Positions 9,379 through 19,247 of a DNA stretch of 64,000 nucleotides are shown here, piece after piece. How positions within the stretch are numbered: the first letter of the stretch is position 1; each line of letters opens with the position of its first letter. Origin of the DNA: Rhodopseudomonas palustris (lineage in GTDB: Bacteria > Pseudomonadota > Alphaproteobacteria > Rhizobiales > Xanthobacteraceae); contig NZ_CP041387.1 of the NCBI RefSeq assembly GCF_007005445.1, positions 1,860,001-1,924,000 on the forward strand, written 5' to 3'. Made by a program: the position numbers and the translations under genes. The notes beneath the pieces are model-generated. The model worked only from the letters and a program-made list of their open reading frames with translations, ran no database searches and was not told the origin of the DNA.

Positions 9379-10338
9379 ATGGTCGTTCTCGTCGATACGG
9401 TGTCCGCCAACCCCGTCCGCCCCCGGCATCCGGAGAAGGCGGCGCGGCCCGACGCGCTGTCGCCGAAGAAGCCGGACTGGATCCGGGTGCGTGCGCCGAC
9501 CACGCGCGGCTATGGCGAGACCCGCGGCATCGTCAAGGAGAACGGCCTGCACACCGTGTGCGAGGAGGCCGGCTGTCCGAACATCGGCGAGTGCTGGGAC
9601 AAGAAGCACGCCACCTTCATGATCATGGGCGACACCTGCACCCGGGCCTGCGCGTTCTGCAACGTCAAGACCGGGATGCCCGGTGCGCTCGAGCCGAACG
9701 AGCCGGCCTACGTCGCCGAGGCGACGCGGAAGCTCGGGTTGCAGCATCTGGTGATCACCTCGGTAGATCGCGACGATCTGGCCGACGGCGGTGCGGCGCA
9801 CTTTGCCGCGACGATCCGCGCGTTGCGCGAAGCTTGCCCGACCACGACGATCGAAATCCTGACGCCGGATTTCCTGCGCAAGGATGGCGCGCTGGAAGTC
9901 GTGGTCGCCGCCAAGCCGGACGTGTTCAACCACAATCTCGAAACCGTGCCGTCGCGCTATTTGTCGGTGCGGCCGGGCGCGCGTTACTTCCATTCGATCC
10001 GGCTGCTGCAGCGGGTGAAGGAACTCGATCCCAGCATCTTCACCAAGTCCGGCATTATGGTCGGCCTCGGCGAGGAGCGCCACGAGGTGCTGCAGGTGAT
10101 GGACGATTTGCGGTCGGCGGAGGTCGATTTCCTCACCATCGGCCAGTATCTGCAGCCGACCCGCAAGCACCACGCGGTGATGCGCTACGTCACGCCGGCC
10201 GAGTTCGCCGGCTATCAGACCACTGCCTACGCCAAGGGCTTCCTGATGGTGTCGGCGAGCCCGATGACGCGCTCGTCGCATCACGCCGGCGACGACTTCG
10301 CCAAGCTCAAGGCGGCGCGCGCGGCGCGAGCCCGCTAA
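9379..10338 (+). CDS. lipA: lipoyl synthase
   Basis: This 319-residue radical-SAM enzyme inserts two sulfurs into octanoyl groups on lipoyl-dependent enzymes. Both iron-sulfur clusters are visible. The auxiliary cluster cysteines are C61, C66 and C72 ([12 protein letters not shown]). The radical-SAM triad is C87, C91 and C94 (CTRACAFC). The remainder is collinear with LipA, including [13 protein letters not shown] and MVGLGEE. The ATG at 9379 gives a short basic leader before the conserved core. The START-domain gene follows 26 bases later, probably in the same transcript. Confidence 0.98.
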   Translation: MVVLVDTVSANPVRPRHPEKAARPDALSPKKPDWIRVRAPTTRGYGETRGIVKENGLHTVCEEAGCPNIGECWDKKHATFMIMGDTCTRACAFCNVKTGMPGALEPNEPAYVAEATRKLGLQHLVITSVDRDDLADGGAAHFAATIRALREACPTTTIEILTPDFLRKDGALEVVVAAKPDVFNHNLETVPSRYLSVRPGARYFHSIRLLQRVKELDPSIFTKSGIMVGLGEERHEVLQVMDDLRSAEVDFLTIGQYLQPTRKHHAVMRYVTPAEFAGYQTTAYAKGFLMVSASPMTRSSHHAGDDFAKLKAARAARAR

Positions 10339-10364
10339 CAGTCCAAGACCTGAAGTCCGAGACG

Positions 10365-10838
10365 ATGCCGCAGTTTTCCAACAGGCGCAGAGTGCCCCAC
10401 AGTGCCCAGCAGATGTTCGACCTCGTCGCCGACGTCGAGCGCTATCCGCAATTCGTGCCGCTGTGCAAGGCGCTGAAGATCCGCGAGCGCAATCAGCAGC
10501 CGGACGGCACCGAGGTGGTGATCGCCGACATGACGGTGTCGTTCAAGCTGGTGCAGGAGACCTTCACCAGCCGCGTCACCCTCGACCGCGCCAATCTGAA
10601 GATCCTGGTCGAATATCTGAAAGGCCCGTTCTCCAATCTGGAGAATCGCTGGACCTTCGCTGCCAAGACCGAGCGCGCCTGCGAGGTCGGCTTCTTCATC
10701 GCCTACGAATTCAAGAGCCGGATGCTCGCCACGCTGATGGGCGCGATGTTCGACACCGCGTTCCACCGCTTCGCCGAAGCGTTCGAAACCCGTGCCGACC
10801 AGATCTACGGCACGGGCCCGAAGCTGTCGCGGGTGTAG
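10365..10838 (+). CDS. COQ10/RatA-type START-domain protein
   Basis: The 157-residue protein is a polyketide-cyclase/START fold of the COQ10 group. It begins with the family motif FSNRRRVPHSAQQMFDLVAD, then VERYPQFVPLCKALKI, and ends with the long helix MGAMFDTAFHRFAEAFETRA. Homologues bind ubiquinone and support respiration (COQ10) or, in Escherichia coli, are described as RatA. In an alphaproteobacterium next to lipA a quinone-chaperone role is more likely, but that is inference. The ATG at 10365 opens right at the conserved start. Confidence 0.9.
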   Translation: MPQFSNRRRVPHSAQQMFDLVADVERYPQFVPLCKALKIRERNQQPDGTEVVIADMTVSFKLVQETFTSRVTLDRANLKILVEYLKGPFSNLENRWTFAAKTERACEVGFFIAYEFKSRMLATLMGAMFDTAFHRFAEAFETRADQIYGTGPKLSRV

Positions 10839-10870
10839 TTAGTTTCGCTATCGCCAGAAACTGGAGTCCG

Positions 10871-11010
10871 CCGTCATTGCGAGGAGCTCAGCGACGAAGC
10901 AATACAGCTCGATGCACGGAGCTGGATTGCTTCGCTTCGCTCGCGATGCCGGCGAGGCTGAATACTTGAATATCCACACACTTGGCCCTCCGCTTTCGCG
11001 GAGGGTGACG
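10871..11010. repeat. paired intergenic repeats (GTCATTGCGAGGAGC and CCCTCCGC types)
   Basis: The left half (10871-10951) starts GTCATTGCGAGGAGC and contains GAAGCAAT and the mirrored ATTGCTTCG. It is the same family as 57091-57176. The right half (10983-11010) is the CCCTCCGC-TTTC-GCGGAGGG hairpin also seen at 8478. Both lie between the convergent START and pncC genes. Confidence 0.7.
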
Positions 11011-11063
11011 GCGATGATCGGGCCGCGCCGTGCTTCATGCCGGCCTGACGAATTGCATCGCCG

Positions 11064-11684
11064 CTAAGTCTTCTTCGGCTTCACCGGCCGCTTCGGCTGC
11101 GGGCGCTTGGCGGCGACGCGGCGGGGGGAGCGGGCGACGCGTTTGTGCACGCCGGTTGCCACTTCGCGTTTGGCCTTGGTCGGCGGCTTCGGGCCGCGGG
11201 CGAGTTCCAGCAGCATCCGCAGCGCTTCCACCACCGAACGCTGGCGGACGTTGCTGCGGCCGATCGCGCCAAAACGCTGCTCGCGGTGCGAGATCCGGCC
11301 GTCGCGCGCCGCGACGGCGAAATGCACCAGGCCGACCGGCTTGCCGGGCGTTGCGCCGCCGGGGCCGGCGATCCCCGTTATCGAGACCGCGAGATCGACG
11401 TCGGCATTCTCCAGCGCGCCGACCGCCATCGCGATCGCGGTTTCCTTGCTGACGGCGCCGAAGGTGGTGAGCGTGGCGTTCTCCACGCCGAGCAGATCAT
11501 GCTTGGCGGCGTTGGAATAGGTGACGAAGCCGCGGTCGATCACGTCGGACGAGCCGGGGATGTCGGTCAGTGCGCCGGCGACCAGACCGCCGGTGCAGGA
11601 CTCGGCGGTTGCGATCATCAGCTTCCGCGAACGGCAGAGGTCGAGCAACGAGCGGGCGAGGGCGCGGGCGTCGCTGCTGCTCAT
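11064..11684 (-). CDS. pncC: CinA C-terminal-domain protein, NMN amidohydrolase (PncC)
   Basis: This 206-residue protein is the stand-alone CinA C-terminal domain, which deamidates nicotinamide mononucleotide to recycle NAD by-products. Signatures are TAESCTGGLVAGALTDIPGS, FVTYSNAAKHDLLGV and SITGIAGPGGATPGKPVGLV. The catalytic core ends near residue 165. An unusual basic tail of about 40 residues follows, rich in Lys, Arg and Pro (KPPTKAKREVATGVHKRVAR), which the enzyme does not need. It starts only two bases after the ispDF stop, so the two are co-transcribed. Confidence 0.92.
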   Translation of the reverse strand: MSSSDARALARSLLDLCRSRKLMIATAESCTGGLVAGALTDIPGSSDVIDRGFVTYSNAAKHDLLGVENATLTTFGAVSKETAIAMAVGALENADVDLAVSITGIAGPGGATPGKPVGLVHFAVAARDGRISHREQRFGAIGRSNVRQRSVVEALRMLLELARGPKPPTKAKREVATGVHKRVARSPRRVAAKRPQPKRPVKPKKT

Positions 11685-11686
11685 CG

Positions 11687-12883
11687 TCAGCCGGCCAGTC
11701 CGTCGGCGCCCCAGGGCAGCCGGATGGTGGCGGATGCAGTCGCCGCGATGCCTTCCTCACGGCCGGTGAAGCCGAGCTTCTCGCTGGTGGTAGCCTTCAC
11801 CGCGACGCGCGACACCGGCACGCCGGTGATCTCGGCGATCCGTTGACGCATCGCGTCGCGCAGCGGGCCGATCTTCGGCCTCTCGCAGATCATCGTCACT
11901 TCGAGATTGGCGACGCGGCCGCCACGCGCGGTGACGCGGTCGATCGCGTATTTGAGGAACTTGTCGGAAGCCGCGCCCTTCCACTGCGGGTCGGTCGGCG
12001 GGAAGTGCGAGCCGATGTCACCATCCGCCAGCGCGCCGAGGATGGCGTCGACCAGCGCATGCAGGCCGACGTCGCCGTCCGAATGCGCCAGGAAACTGCG
12101 GGTGTGCGGCACCTTCAGGCCGCACAGCCAGACGTGGTCGCCTTCGCCGAACGCATGCACGTCGTAGCCGGTGCCGGTGCGGATATCGCCCAGGGCGGCC
12201 ATCAGCCGGCTTTCCTCGCGCGCGAAATCTTCCGGGGTGGTCATCTTCATGTTGTTAGCATCGCCCTCGAAGGTCGACACCGTCAATCCCGCCCATTCGG
12301 CGAGGGCGGCGTCGTCGGTGAATTCGTCGCGGCCGTCCTGGGCAGCGCGGCGGTGGGCATCGAGGATGACGTCGAATCGGAACGCCTGCGGCGTCTGGGC
12401 GATCCGCAAGGTCGCGCGGTCCGGCGTCGCGTCGACCGCCCCAGCGGCATCGACCTGCTTGATCGTGTCGGTCACCGGAACCACCGGCAGCGCCGCGCCG
12501 GTGGCGCCGGCGGCGGCAATCGCGCGGGAGATCAGCCCCGGGGTGACGAAGCAGCGCGCCGCATCGTGAATCAGCACGATGTCCGGCTTCAGCTCGGCCA
12601 GAGCTTCCAGGCCGGCGCGCACCGAGCCCTGTCGGGTCGCGCCGCCGCCGACCGCAGGACGGAAATTCAGGCCGGCCACCGCCGCGTTGAACATCTCGGT
12701 GTCGTCGGGATTGGTCACCGGCTGCACCGCCATCACCTCGGGATGGGTGCAGAACGGCTCCATCGCCCGGGCGATCACCGGCCGGCCGGCAAGGGTGCGG
12801 TATTGCTTGGGGCCGCCAGCGCCTGCGCGCAGGCCGCGCCCGGCGGCGACGATGATAGCAGCAGTGCGGAGCGGGTTCGACAT
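11687..12883 (-). CDS. ispDF: bifunctional IspD/IspF isoprenoid enzyme
   Basis: The 398-residue fusion carries two enzymes of the MEP isoprenoid pathway. Residues 1 to about 230 are IspD, the cytidylyltransferase, with the nucleotide loop [19 protein letters not shown] and IHDAARCF. Residues about 240-398 are IspF, the cyclodiphosphate synthase, with the metal site [27 protein letters not shown] and DIGSHFPP, and the closing [17 protein letters not shown]. Such fusions are standard in many alphaproteobacteria. The intermediate enzyme IspE is not nearby. The isoprenoids made here feed carotenoids, bacteriochlorophyll tails and quinones. It is divergent from dusB, with a 237-base promoter region between. 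Confidence 0.97.
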   Translation of the reverse strand: MSNPLRTAAIIVAAGRGLRAGAGGPKQYRTLAGRPVIARAMEPFCTHPEVMAVQPVTNPDDTEMFNAAVAGLNFRPAVGGGATRQGSVRAGLEALAELKPDIVLIHDAARCFVTPGLISRAIAAAGATGAALPVVPVTDTIKQVDAAGAVDATPDRATLRIAQTPQAFRFDVILDAHRRAAQDGRDEFTDDAALAEWAGLTVSTFEGDANNMKMTTPEDFAREESRLMAALGDIRTGTGYDVHAFGEGDHVWLCGLKVPHTRSFLAHSDGDVGLHALVDAILGALADGDIGSHFPPTDPQWKGAASDKFLKYAIDRVTARGGRVANLEVTMICERPKIGPLRDAMRQRIAEITGVPVSRVAVKATTSEKLGFTGREEGIAATASATIRLPWGADGLAG

Positions 12884-13120
12884 CTGATCAATTGATACGG
12901 AATTGGGACAGCCGGCGCTGGTGGCGCCGGCGCACAGCCCTTACCATGCCGGGGTTGAAAAGCAGCATGATTCCGTCATCGCAGCCGCCGCCCGGGGACA
13001 ATTGCTGCAACGCACTTGCATGTCTGATATGATTGGCTAAACTGTAGGCAATGATCTACGATGCTCAAACATTGAGCGAAGTCGAGCGTGCAACCGCGCT
13101 GGCTATAGAATGAGCAAACC

Positions 13121-14155
13121 GTGACTGGATCCACTGTATCAGGTTCGCCGCCTTTGAGGATTGGCAATATTGCGGTGGCCCGTCCGGTACTTCTGGCGCC
13201 GATGACAGGCATTACCGACGCGCCGTTCCGGCGGCAAGTCGCGGAACTCGGCGCTGGACTGGTGGTCTCGGAGATGACCGCCAGCGAGGATCTGGTGGCC
13301 GGTCGGCGGATGTCGGTGCGGCGCTGCGACAAGGTCGGGCAGGGGCCGCACGTCGTCCAGCTCGCCGGTTGCGAGGCACGGTGGATGGCGGAGGGGGCCC
13401 GGATTGCGGAAGCCGGCGGCGCCGACATCATCGACATCAATATGGGCTGCCCGGCGCGGCACGTCACCGGCGGTCTGTCCGGCTCGGCCCTGATGCGGGA
13501 TCTCGATCACGCGCTGACGCTGATCGAAGCGACGATCGGCGCGGTCCGGGTGCCGGTGACGCTGAAGATGCGGCTCGGCTGGGATGATCGCTCGCGCAAC
13601 GCGCCGGAGCTGGCGCGGCGTGCGCAGGACGCCGGAGTGCAGCTCGTCACGGTGCATGGCCGCACCCGGCAGCAGTTCTACAAGGGCGAAGCCGATTGGG
13701 GCGCGGTGCGCGCCGTCCGGGACGCGATCTCGATTCCGCTGGTGGTCAACGGCGATATCACCTGTCACGCCACCGCGCTTGAAGCGCTGCAGCGGTCGGG
13801 CGCCGACGCGGTGATGATCGGGCGCGGCGCCCAGGGGCGGCCCTGGCTGCCGGGGCAGGTCGGCCGCCAGCTCACCACCGGTCAGGCCGGGGCGGAGCCG
13901 CCGCTCGCGGCGCAGCGCGATTACTTACGCACGCTCTACGACGACATTCTGGCGCTGTACGGCGTCAGGATCGGACTGCGTCACGCGCGCAAGCATCTCG
14001 GCTGGTCGCTCGAGGTCGCCGCCGCCAGCGCCGGTGCCCCGCCGGCGATTCTGAAACATTGGCGCGCTGCGATCCTGACCGAAGAGAATCCGGCCCGCGT
14101 GCATCGCGCGCTCGCCGACGCCTACGATGATTTCGCCTGGAGGGCCGCCGCATGA
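13121..14155 (+). CDS. dusB: tRNA-dihydrouridine synthase (DusB/NifR3)
   Basis: The 344-residue flavoenzyme reduces specific uridines in the tRNA D-loop. It shows the TIM-barrel opening [16 protein letters not shown], the signature [12 protein letters not shown] with the key cysteine at residue 110, [18 protein letters not shown] and the FMN phosphate site [19 protein letters not shown] at 13121 starts the frame. Its stop overlaps the ntrB start (ATGA), the conserved nifR3-ntrB-ntrC arrangement of alphaproteobacteria. The coupling means nitrogen sensors and this tRNA enzyme are made together; the physiological reason is unknown. Confidence 0.96.
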   Translation: MTGSTVSGSPPLRIGNIAVARPVLLAPMTGITDAPFRRQVAELGAGLVVSEMTASEDLVAGRRMSVRRCDKVGQGPHVVQLAGCEARWMAEGARIAEAGGADIIDINMGCPARHVTGGLSGSALMRDLDHALTLIEATIGAVRVPVTLKMRLGWDDRSRNAPELARRAQDAGVQLVTVHGRTRQQFYKGEADWGAVRAVRDAISIPLVVNGDITCHATALEALQRSGADAVMIGRGAQGRPWLPGQVGRQLTTGQAGAEPPLAAQRDYLRTLYDDILALYGVRIGLRHARKHLGWSLEVAAASAGAPPAILKHWRAAILTEENPARVHRALADAYDDFAWRAAA

Positions 14156-15324
14156 ACGCCATCGTCGAACCGCGCCGGGCTCAGCCGACCGACAGCGATG
14201 CGATCCTCAATGCGTTGCCGAATCCGGTGCTGCTGGTCGGTCCCGACGGCAAGATCGTCGATGCCAACATGTCGGCGGAATCTTTCTTCGAGATTTCCGC
14301 CCAATTGCTGCGGCGGCAGTCGCTGACCGACCTGGTGCCGTTCGGCAGCCCGCTGCTGGCGCTGATCGAGCAGGTCCGGATCGGACATTCGCCGGTCAAC
14401 GAATACAAGGTCGATCTCGGCACGCCCCGGATCGGCGCGGACCGCCAGGTCGACCTTCACGTCGCTCCGCTCAACGAGCGTCCCGGCCACATCGTGGTGA
14501 TGCTTCAGGAGCGCACCATCGCCGACAAGATGGATCGCCAGCTCACGCACCGCAGCGCCGCGCGCTCGGTGATCGCGCTGGCGGCGATGCTGGCGCACGA
14601 GATCAAGAACCCGCTGTCCGGGATTCGCGGCGCTGCGCAACTGCTCGAGCAGCAGGCTTCCGCCGAAGACCGGATGCTGACCCGGCTGATCTGCGACGAA
14701 GCCGACCGCATCGTCACCCTGGTCGACCGCATGGAAGTGTTCGGCGACGATCGGCCGGTCGCGCGCGGGCCGGTCAACATTCATTCGGTACTGGATCACG
14801 TCAAGCGGCTGGCGCAGTCCGGCTTCGCCCGCAACATCAAATTCGTCGAGGACTACGACCCGTCGCTGCCGCCGGTGCTGGCCAATCAGGATCAACTGAT
14901 TCAGGTGTTCTTGAACCTGGTGAAGAACGCAGCCGAGGCCGTGGTCGATCTCGGCTCCGACGGCGAGATTCAGCTCACCACCGCGTTCCGCCCCGGCGTC
15001 CGGCTGTCGGTGCCGGGCAAGAAGACGCGGGTGTCGCTGCCGCTCGAATTCTGTGTGCGGGACAACGGTCCCGGCGTTCCCGAAGATCTGCTGCCGAACC
15101 TGTTCGATCCGTTCGTCACCACCAAGCCGTCGGGCTCCGGCCTCGGCCTGGCGCTGGTGGCGAAGATCGTCGGCGATCACGGCGGCATCATCGAGTGTGA
15201 ATCGCAGCCGCGCAAAACCACCTTCCGGGTGTTGATGCCGATGTTCAACACCGCCATGGCCCTACAATCCACGAACGGCGAGGACGCGCCGGCGTCGTCC
15301 GATGCCTCACAGACTGCAAGATGA
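14152..15324 (+). CDS. ntrB: nitrogen regulation sensor histidine kinase NtrB (GlnL)
   Basis: The 390-residue soluble kinase phosphorylates NtrC under nitrogen limitation and is normally controlled by PII. An N-terminal PAS domain (about residues 18-115) precedes the HisKA box [16 protein letters not shown], with phospho-accepting His149. The ATPase follows, with the N box [13 protein letters not shown]1 [11 protein letters not shown] and G2 GSGLGLALV. It has no membrane segments, as expected. Start and dusB stop share four bases, and ntrC begins 9 bases after its stop. Confidence 0.97.
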   Translation: MNAIVEPRRAQPTDSDAILNALPNPVLLVGPDGKIVDANMSAESFFEISAQLLRRQSLTDLVPFGSPLLALIEQVRIGHSPVNEYKVDLGTPRIGADRQVDLHVAPLNERPGHIVVMLQERTIADKMDRQLTHRSAARSVIALAAMLAHEIKNPLSGIRGAAQLLEQQASAEDRMLTRLICDEADRIVTLVDRMEVFGDDRPVARGPVNIHSVLDHVKRLAQSGFARNIKFVEDYDPSLPPVLANQDQLIQVFLNLVKNAAEAVVDLGSDGEIQLTTAFRPGVRLSVPGKKTRVSLPLEFCVRDNGPGVPEDLLPNLFDPFVTTKPSGSGLGLALVAKIVGDHGGIIECESQPRKTTFRVLMPMFNTAMALQSTNGEDAPASSDASQTAR

Positions 15325-15333
15325 GGACTCCCA

Positions 15334-16776
15334 ATGCCTGCAGGTAGTATTCTCGTCGCGGACGACGACACCGCCATCCGCACGGTGCTCAATCAAGCGC
15401 TGTCGCGCGCCGGCTACGAAGTGCGGCTGACCGGCAACGCCGCGACGCTGTGGCGCTGGGTCAGTCAGGGCGAGGGCGATCTGGTGATCACCGACGTGGT
15501 GATGCCGGACGAGAACGCATTCGATCTGTTGCCGCGGATCAAGAAGCTGCGGCCGAACCTGCCGGTCATCGTGATGAGCGCGCAGAACACCTTCATGACG
15601 GCGATCCGCGCCTCGGAAAAAGGCGCGTACGAATATCTGCCGAAGCCGTTCGATCTGAAGGAACTGATCGCGATCGTCGGCCGCGCGCTGGCCGAGCCGA
15701 AGGAGCGCATCACCAGCGCCAACGACGAGGGCGAGTTCGACTCGATCCCGCTGGTCGGCCGTTCGCCGGCGATGCAGGAAATCTACCGGGTGCTGGCGCG
15801 GCTGATGCAGACCGACCTGACGGTGATGATCACCGGCGAGTCCGGCACCGGCAAGGAATTGGTCTCGCGGGCGCTGCACGACTACGGCAAGCGCCGCAAC
15901 GGTCCGTTCGTCGCGGTCAACATGGCGGCGATTCCGCGCGACCTGATCGAGTCGGAATTGTTCGGTCACGAGCGCGGTGCCTTCACCGGCGCCAACACCC
16001 GCGCCTCCGGGCGGTTCGAACAGGCCGAGGGCGGCACGCTGTTTCTCGACGAAATCGGCGACATGCCGATGGAAGCGCAGACCCGGTTGCTGCGGGTGCT
16101 GCAGCAGGGCGAATACACCACCGTCGGCGGACGCACACCGATCAAGACCGACGTCCGGATCGTTGCGGCCTCCAACAAGGATCTGCGGGTTCTGATTCAG
16201 CAGGGCCTGTTCCGGGAAGACCTGTTCTTCCGCCTCAACGTGGTGCCGCTGCGGCTGCCGCCGCTGCGCGAGCACATCGAGGATCTGCCGGATCTGGTTC
16301 GGCATTTCTTCGCGCTTGCCGAGAAGGACGGCCTGCCGGCCAAAAAGCTCGATGCCGCCGCATTGGAGCGGATGAAGCAGCACCGCTGGCCGGGCAACGT
16401 CCGCGAACTGGAAAATCTCGCCCGCCGTCTGGCGGCGCTGTATCCCCAGGAGGTGATCACCGCCTCGGTGATCGACGGCGAATTGGCGCCGCCGCCGGTG
16501 GTGGCGGGCGGCAGCGCGCCCCACACCGTCGACAATCTGGGCGGCGCGGTCGAGATGTACCTGTCATCGCACTTTTCGGGCTTCCCGAACGGCGTGCCGC
16601 CGCCCGGCCTCTACCACCGGGTGCTGCGCGAGATCGAGGTGCCGCTGCTCACCGCCGCGCTGGCTGCGACTCGCGGCAACCAGATCCGCGCCGCGGACCT
16701 GCTGGGCCTCAACCGCAACACTCTGCGCAAGAAGATCCGCGATCTCGACATTCAGGTCTATCGGACCGGCGGCTGA
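15334..16776 (+). CDS. ntrC: nitrogen regulation response regulator NtrC (GlnG)
   Basis: This 480-residue sigma-54 activator has the full three-domain set. The receiver has phospho-acceptor Asp54 ([14 protein letters not shown]). The AAA+ domain has Walker A GESGTGKE, the intact sigma-54 contact loop in [13 protein letters not shown], and Walker [13 protein letters not shown]. The C-terminal Fis-type helix-turn-helix is [20 protein letters not shown]. Phosphorylated NtrC activates glnA, glnB/K-amtB and nitrogen-scavenging genes. It is last in the dusB-ntrB-ntrC operon; ntrY begins 163 bases later with its own leader. Confidence 0.98.
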   Translation: MPAGSILVADDDTAIRTVLNQALSRAGYEVRLTGNAATLWRWVSQGEGDLVITDVVMPDENAFDLLPRIKKLRPNLPVIVMSAQNTFMTAIRASEKGAYEYLPKPFDLKELIAIVGRALAEPKERITSANDEGEFDSIPLVGRSPAMQEIYRVLARLMQTDLTVMITGESGTGKELVSRALHDYGKRRNGPFVAVNMAAIPRDLIESELFGHERGAFTGANTRASGRFEQAEGGTLFLDEIGDMPMEAQTRLLRVLQQGEYTTVGGRTPIKTDVRIVAASNKDLRVLIQQGLFREDLFFRLNVVPLRLPPLREHIEDLPDLVRHFFALAEKDGLPAKKLDAAALERMKQHRWPGNVRELENLARRLAALYPQEVITASVIDGELAPPPVVAGGSAPHTVDNLGGAVEMYLSSHFSGFPNGVPPPGLYHRVLREIEVPLLTAALAATRGNQIRAADLLGLNRNTLRKKIRDLDIQVYRTGG

Positions 16777-16939
16777 GACGCCGAGACAAGGTTTTCGGCT
16801 GTGGACCGCGTACTCGCCCGAGGTGGCTCGGGCGAAGCGCCGCGATATTGTCGCAATTGAGCAACATTGTTGTACGAATGCATCACACGGTTCCGCCCGC
16901 GCGGCGGCAGCCGAACGCATCAATTGACTTATTGCCGGA

Positions 16940-19231
16940 ATGACCAGCGCAGAGACGTCGGCCCCACTTGTTGACGACACGTCGATTGCCGAGCCTCGGC
17001 TGCGCACCTGGCGCAAGCTGCTGGCGCCGATGGCAGTCGGCGTCGCGTTGTTCTCGGCCTTCCTGACCTTTGTCGTCCTCACCGGACTGACCCCGATCGC
17101 CCCGACCCGTGAGGTCGTAGTCAGCTTCCTGCTGATCAATGCCGTCACCATCCTGCTGCTGCTCGCGATCATTGCTCGCGAAGTCTGGAAGGTGATCCAA
17201 GCTCGCAGGCGCGGGCGGGCGGCGTCGCGGCTGCACGTTCAGATCGTCAGCCTGTTCTCGGTGATCGCAGTTCTGCCGGCGGTGCTGGTGTCGATCGTCG
17301 CCAACGTCACGCTCGACCGCGGCCTCGACCGGCTGTTCTCCGGCCCGACCCGGGCGGTGATCCAGAATTCGCTGATCGTCGCCAATGCCTATCTGCACGA
17401 GCACGGCCAGTTGATCCGCGGCGACATTCTCGGCATGGCCAACGACATCTCGCACGCCCGGGCGCTGTTCGACCTCGACCGCAAGTCGTTCCGCGAATTC
17501 CTCACCAACGACGCCGCCACCCGTAATCTGCCGGGCGCGATGCTGATCGACAAGGATCGCAACATCCTGGAAGCGGCGCAGAACGGCATCCGCCGCGACT
17601 TCGACGTGCCGGCGCCCGAATTCCTGAAGAACGTCGACGATACCGAGCCGCAGATCGCGGTGTTCATCGAAGCCAACTACGTCGCCGCGGTGATCCGGCT
17701 GAAGGGTTTCGAAGACACCTTCCTGTACGTCGCGCGCTTCCTCGATCCGCACGTGGTGGCGCAGTTGCGCCAGACTCAGGCCAGCGTCGCCGAATATTCC
17801 GAACTCGAGGCGCGGCGGCTCGGCGTCCAGGTCGCGTTCGCTCTGATGTTCACCGTGATCGCACTCACCGTGCTGATGTCGGCGGTGCTGATCGGGCTGA
17901 ATTTCGCCAACTGGCTGGTGGCGCCGATCCGGCGCCTGATGGGCGCGGCGCATCTGGTCTCGACCGGCGATCTGCACGTCCAGGTGCCGGTGTCGAAATC
18001 CGAGGGCGACCTGTCGCAGCTCGGCATGACCTTCAACAAGATGACTCAGGAGTTGCGCACCCAGCGCGACGATCTGGTCAGCGCCAGCGAGCTGATCGAC
18101 AGCCGCCGCCGTTTCATCGAGGCGGTGTTGTCGTCGGCCAGCGCCGGCATCATCGGCGTCGACGGCTCCCTGAGCATCGGCATTCTCAATCGCTCGGCCG
18201 AGAAGCTGATCGGTCACGCCGAGGCCGAGGCGCTCGGACATCCCTTATCGGAGATCATCCCCGAGCTGGACGAGATCATGGCGAGTGCGCGCGAGGGATC
18301 GCAGCGTCTGGTGCAGGGCCAGATCACCATCACCCGCGACGGCCGCGAACGGATCCTCAACGTTCGCGTCACCGCCGAACAGACCGGCCACACCAGCGAC
18401 AGCTACATCATCACGCTCGACGACATCACCGAACTGGTGTCGGCGCAGCGCACCTCGGCCTGGGGCGACGTCGCCCGCCGGATCGCCCACGAGATCAAGA
18501 ATCCGCTGACGCCGATCCAGCTCTCTGCGGAGCGTATCAAGCGAAAGTTCGGCAAGGTCATCGTCGAGGACAAGAGTATCTTCGAGCAATGCACCGACAC
18601 CATCGTCCGCCAGGTCGACGATATCCGGCGGATGGTCGACGAGTTCTCACGGTTTGCGCGGATGCCGAAGCCGGTGATCGAAGGCGAGGACGTCGGCGAT
18701 ACGGTGCGGCAGGTGGTGTTCCTGATGCGGGTCGGTCATCCCGATGTGGACATCGATACCGAAATCAAGGGCGAACCGCTGCATGCGCGGTTCGACCGCC
18801 GCCTGATCTCGCAGGCCCTGACCAACATCATCAAGAACGCCACCGAGGCGATCGAAGCGGTGCCGGAAGACGAGCTCGGCAAGGGCAAGATCGAAGTGGT
18901 GGCGGCCCGAGACGGCGACGACGTCGTCATCGACATCATCGACAACGGCATTGGTCTGCCCAAAGAAAGCCGCTCGCGGCTGCTCGAACCCTACGTCACC
19001 ACCCGCGAGAAGGGCACCGGCCTCGGCCTGGCGATCGTCGGACGGGTGTTGGTCGACCACGGTGGGGGCATCGAACTCAATGACGCATCCCATGTCCGTC
19101 CGGGCCAGCGCGGTGCGTGGATGCGCCTTCGATTTGCGATGTCGGGTCAGCCGGCGGCGCCTCCGGGCTCGGGTGAACCAAAACAGCAGGCCGACAACGA
19201 ACCAAGGATAGCGGCTGCCAGCGGCAGCTAA
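16940..19231 (+). CDS. ntrY: membrane sensor histidine kinase NtrY
   Basis: The 763-residue kinase has an N-terminal membrane region with helices around residues 28-53, 57-80 and 95-120. A periplasmic domain follows, then a fourth helix (VAFALMFTVIALTVLMSAVL, near residue 300), a HAMP linker, a PAS domain, the HisKA box [20 protein letters not shown], and the ATPase (ITNIIKNATEAIE, DNGIGLPKE, GTGLGLAIVG). NtrY acts with NtrX in nitrogen, redox and envelope responses in alphaproteobacteria; the signal is not settled. ntrX follows 16 bases downstream. Confidence 0.97.
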   Translation: MTSAETSAPLVDDTSIAEPRLRTWRKLLAPMAVGVALFSAFLTFVVLTGLTPIAPTREVVVSFLLINAVTILLLLAIIAREVWKVIQARRRGRAASRLHVQIVSLFSVIAVLPAVLVSIVANVTLDRGLDRLFSGPTRAVIQNSLIVANAYLHEHGQLIRGDILGMANDISHARALFDLDRKSFREFLTNDAATRNLPGAMLIDKDRNILEAAQNGIRRDFDVPAPEFLKNVDDTEPQIAVFIEANYVAAVIRLKGFEDTFLYVARFLDPHVVAQLRQTQASVAEYSELEARRLGVQVAFALMFTVIALTVLMSAVLIGLNFANWLVAPIRRLMGAAHLVSTGDLHVQVPVSKSEGDLSQLGMTFNKMTQELRTQRDDLVSASELIDSRRRFIEAVLSSASAGIIGVDGSLSIGILNRSAEKLIGHAEAEALGHPLSEIIPELDEIMASAREGSQRLVQGQITITRDGRERILNVRVTAEQTGHTSDSYIITLDDITELVSAQRTSAWGDVARRIAHEIKNPLTPIQLSAERIKRKFGKVIVEDKSIFEQCTDTIVRQVDDIRRMVDEFSRFARMPKPVIEGEDVGDTVRQVVFLMRVGHPDVDIDTEIKGEPLHARFDRRLISQALTNIIKNATEAIEAVPEDELGKGKIEVVAARDGDDVVIDIIDNGIGLPKESRSRLLEPYVTTREKGTGLGLAIVGRVLVDHGGGIELNDASHVRPGQRGAWMRLRFAMSGQPAAPPGSGEPKQQADNEPRIAAASGS

Positions 19232-19247
19232 AGCGACAGGCGCGACC

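Noticed and set aside
13021..13120. Palindromic NtrC site in the ispDF-dusB gap
   Set aside because: No TGCACC-N5-GGTGCA-like dyad was found in the spacer.
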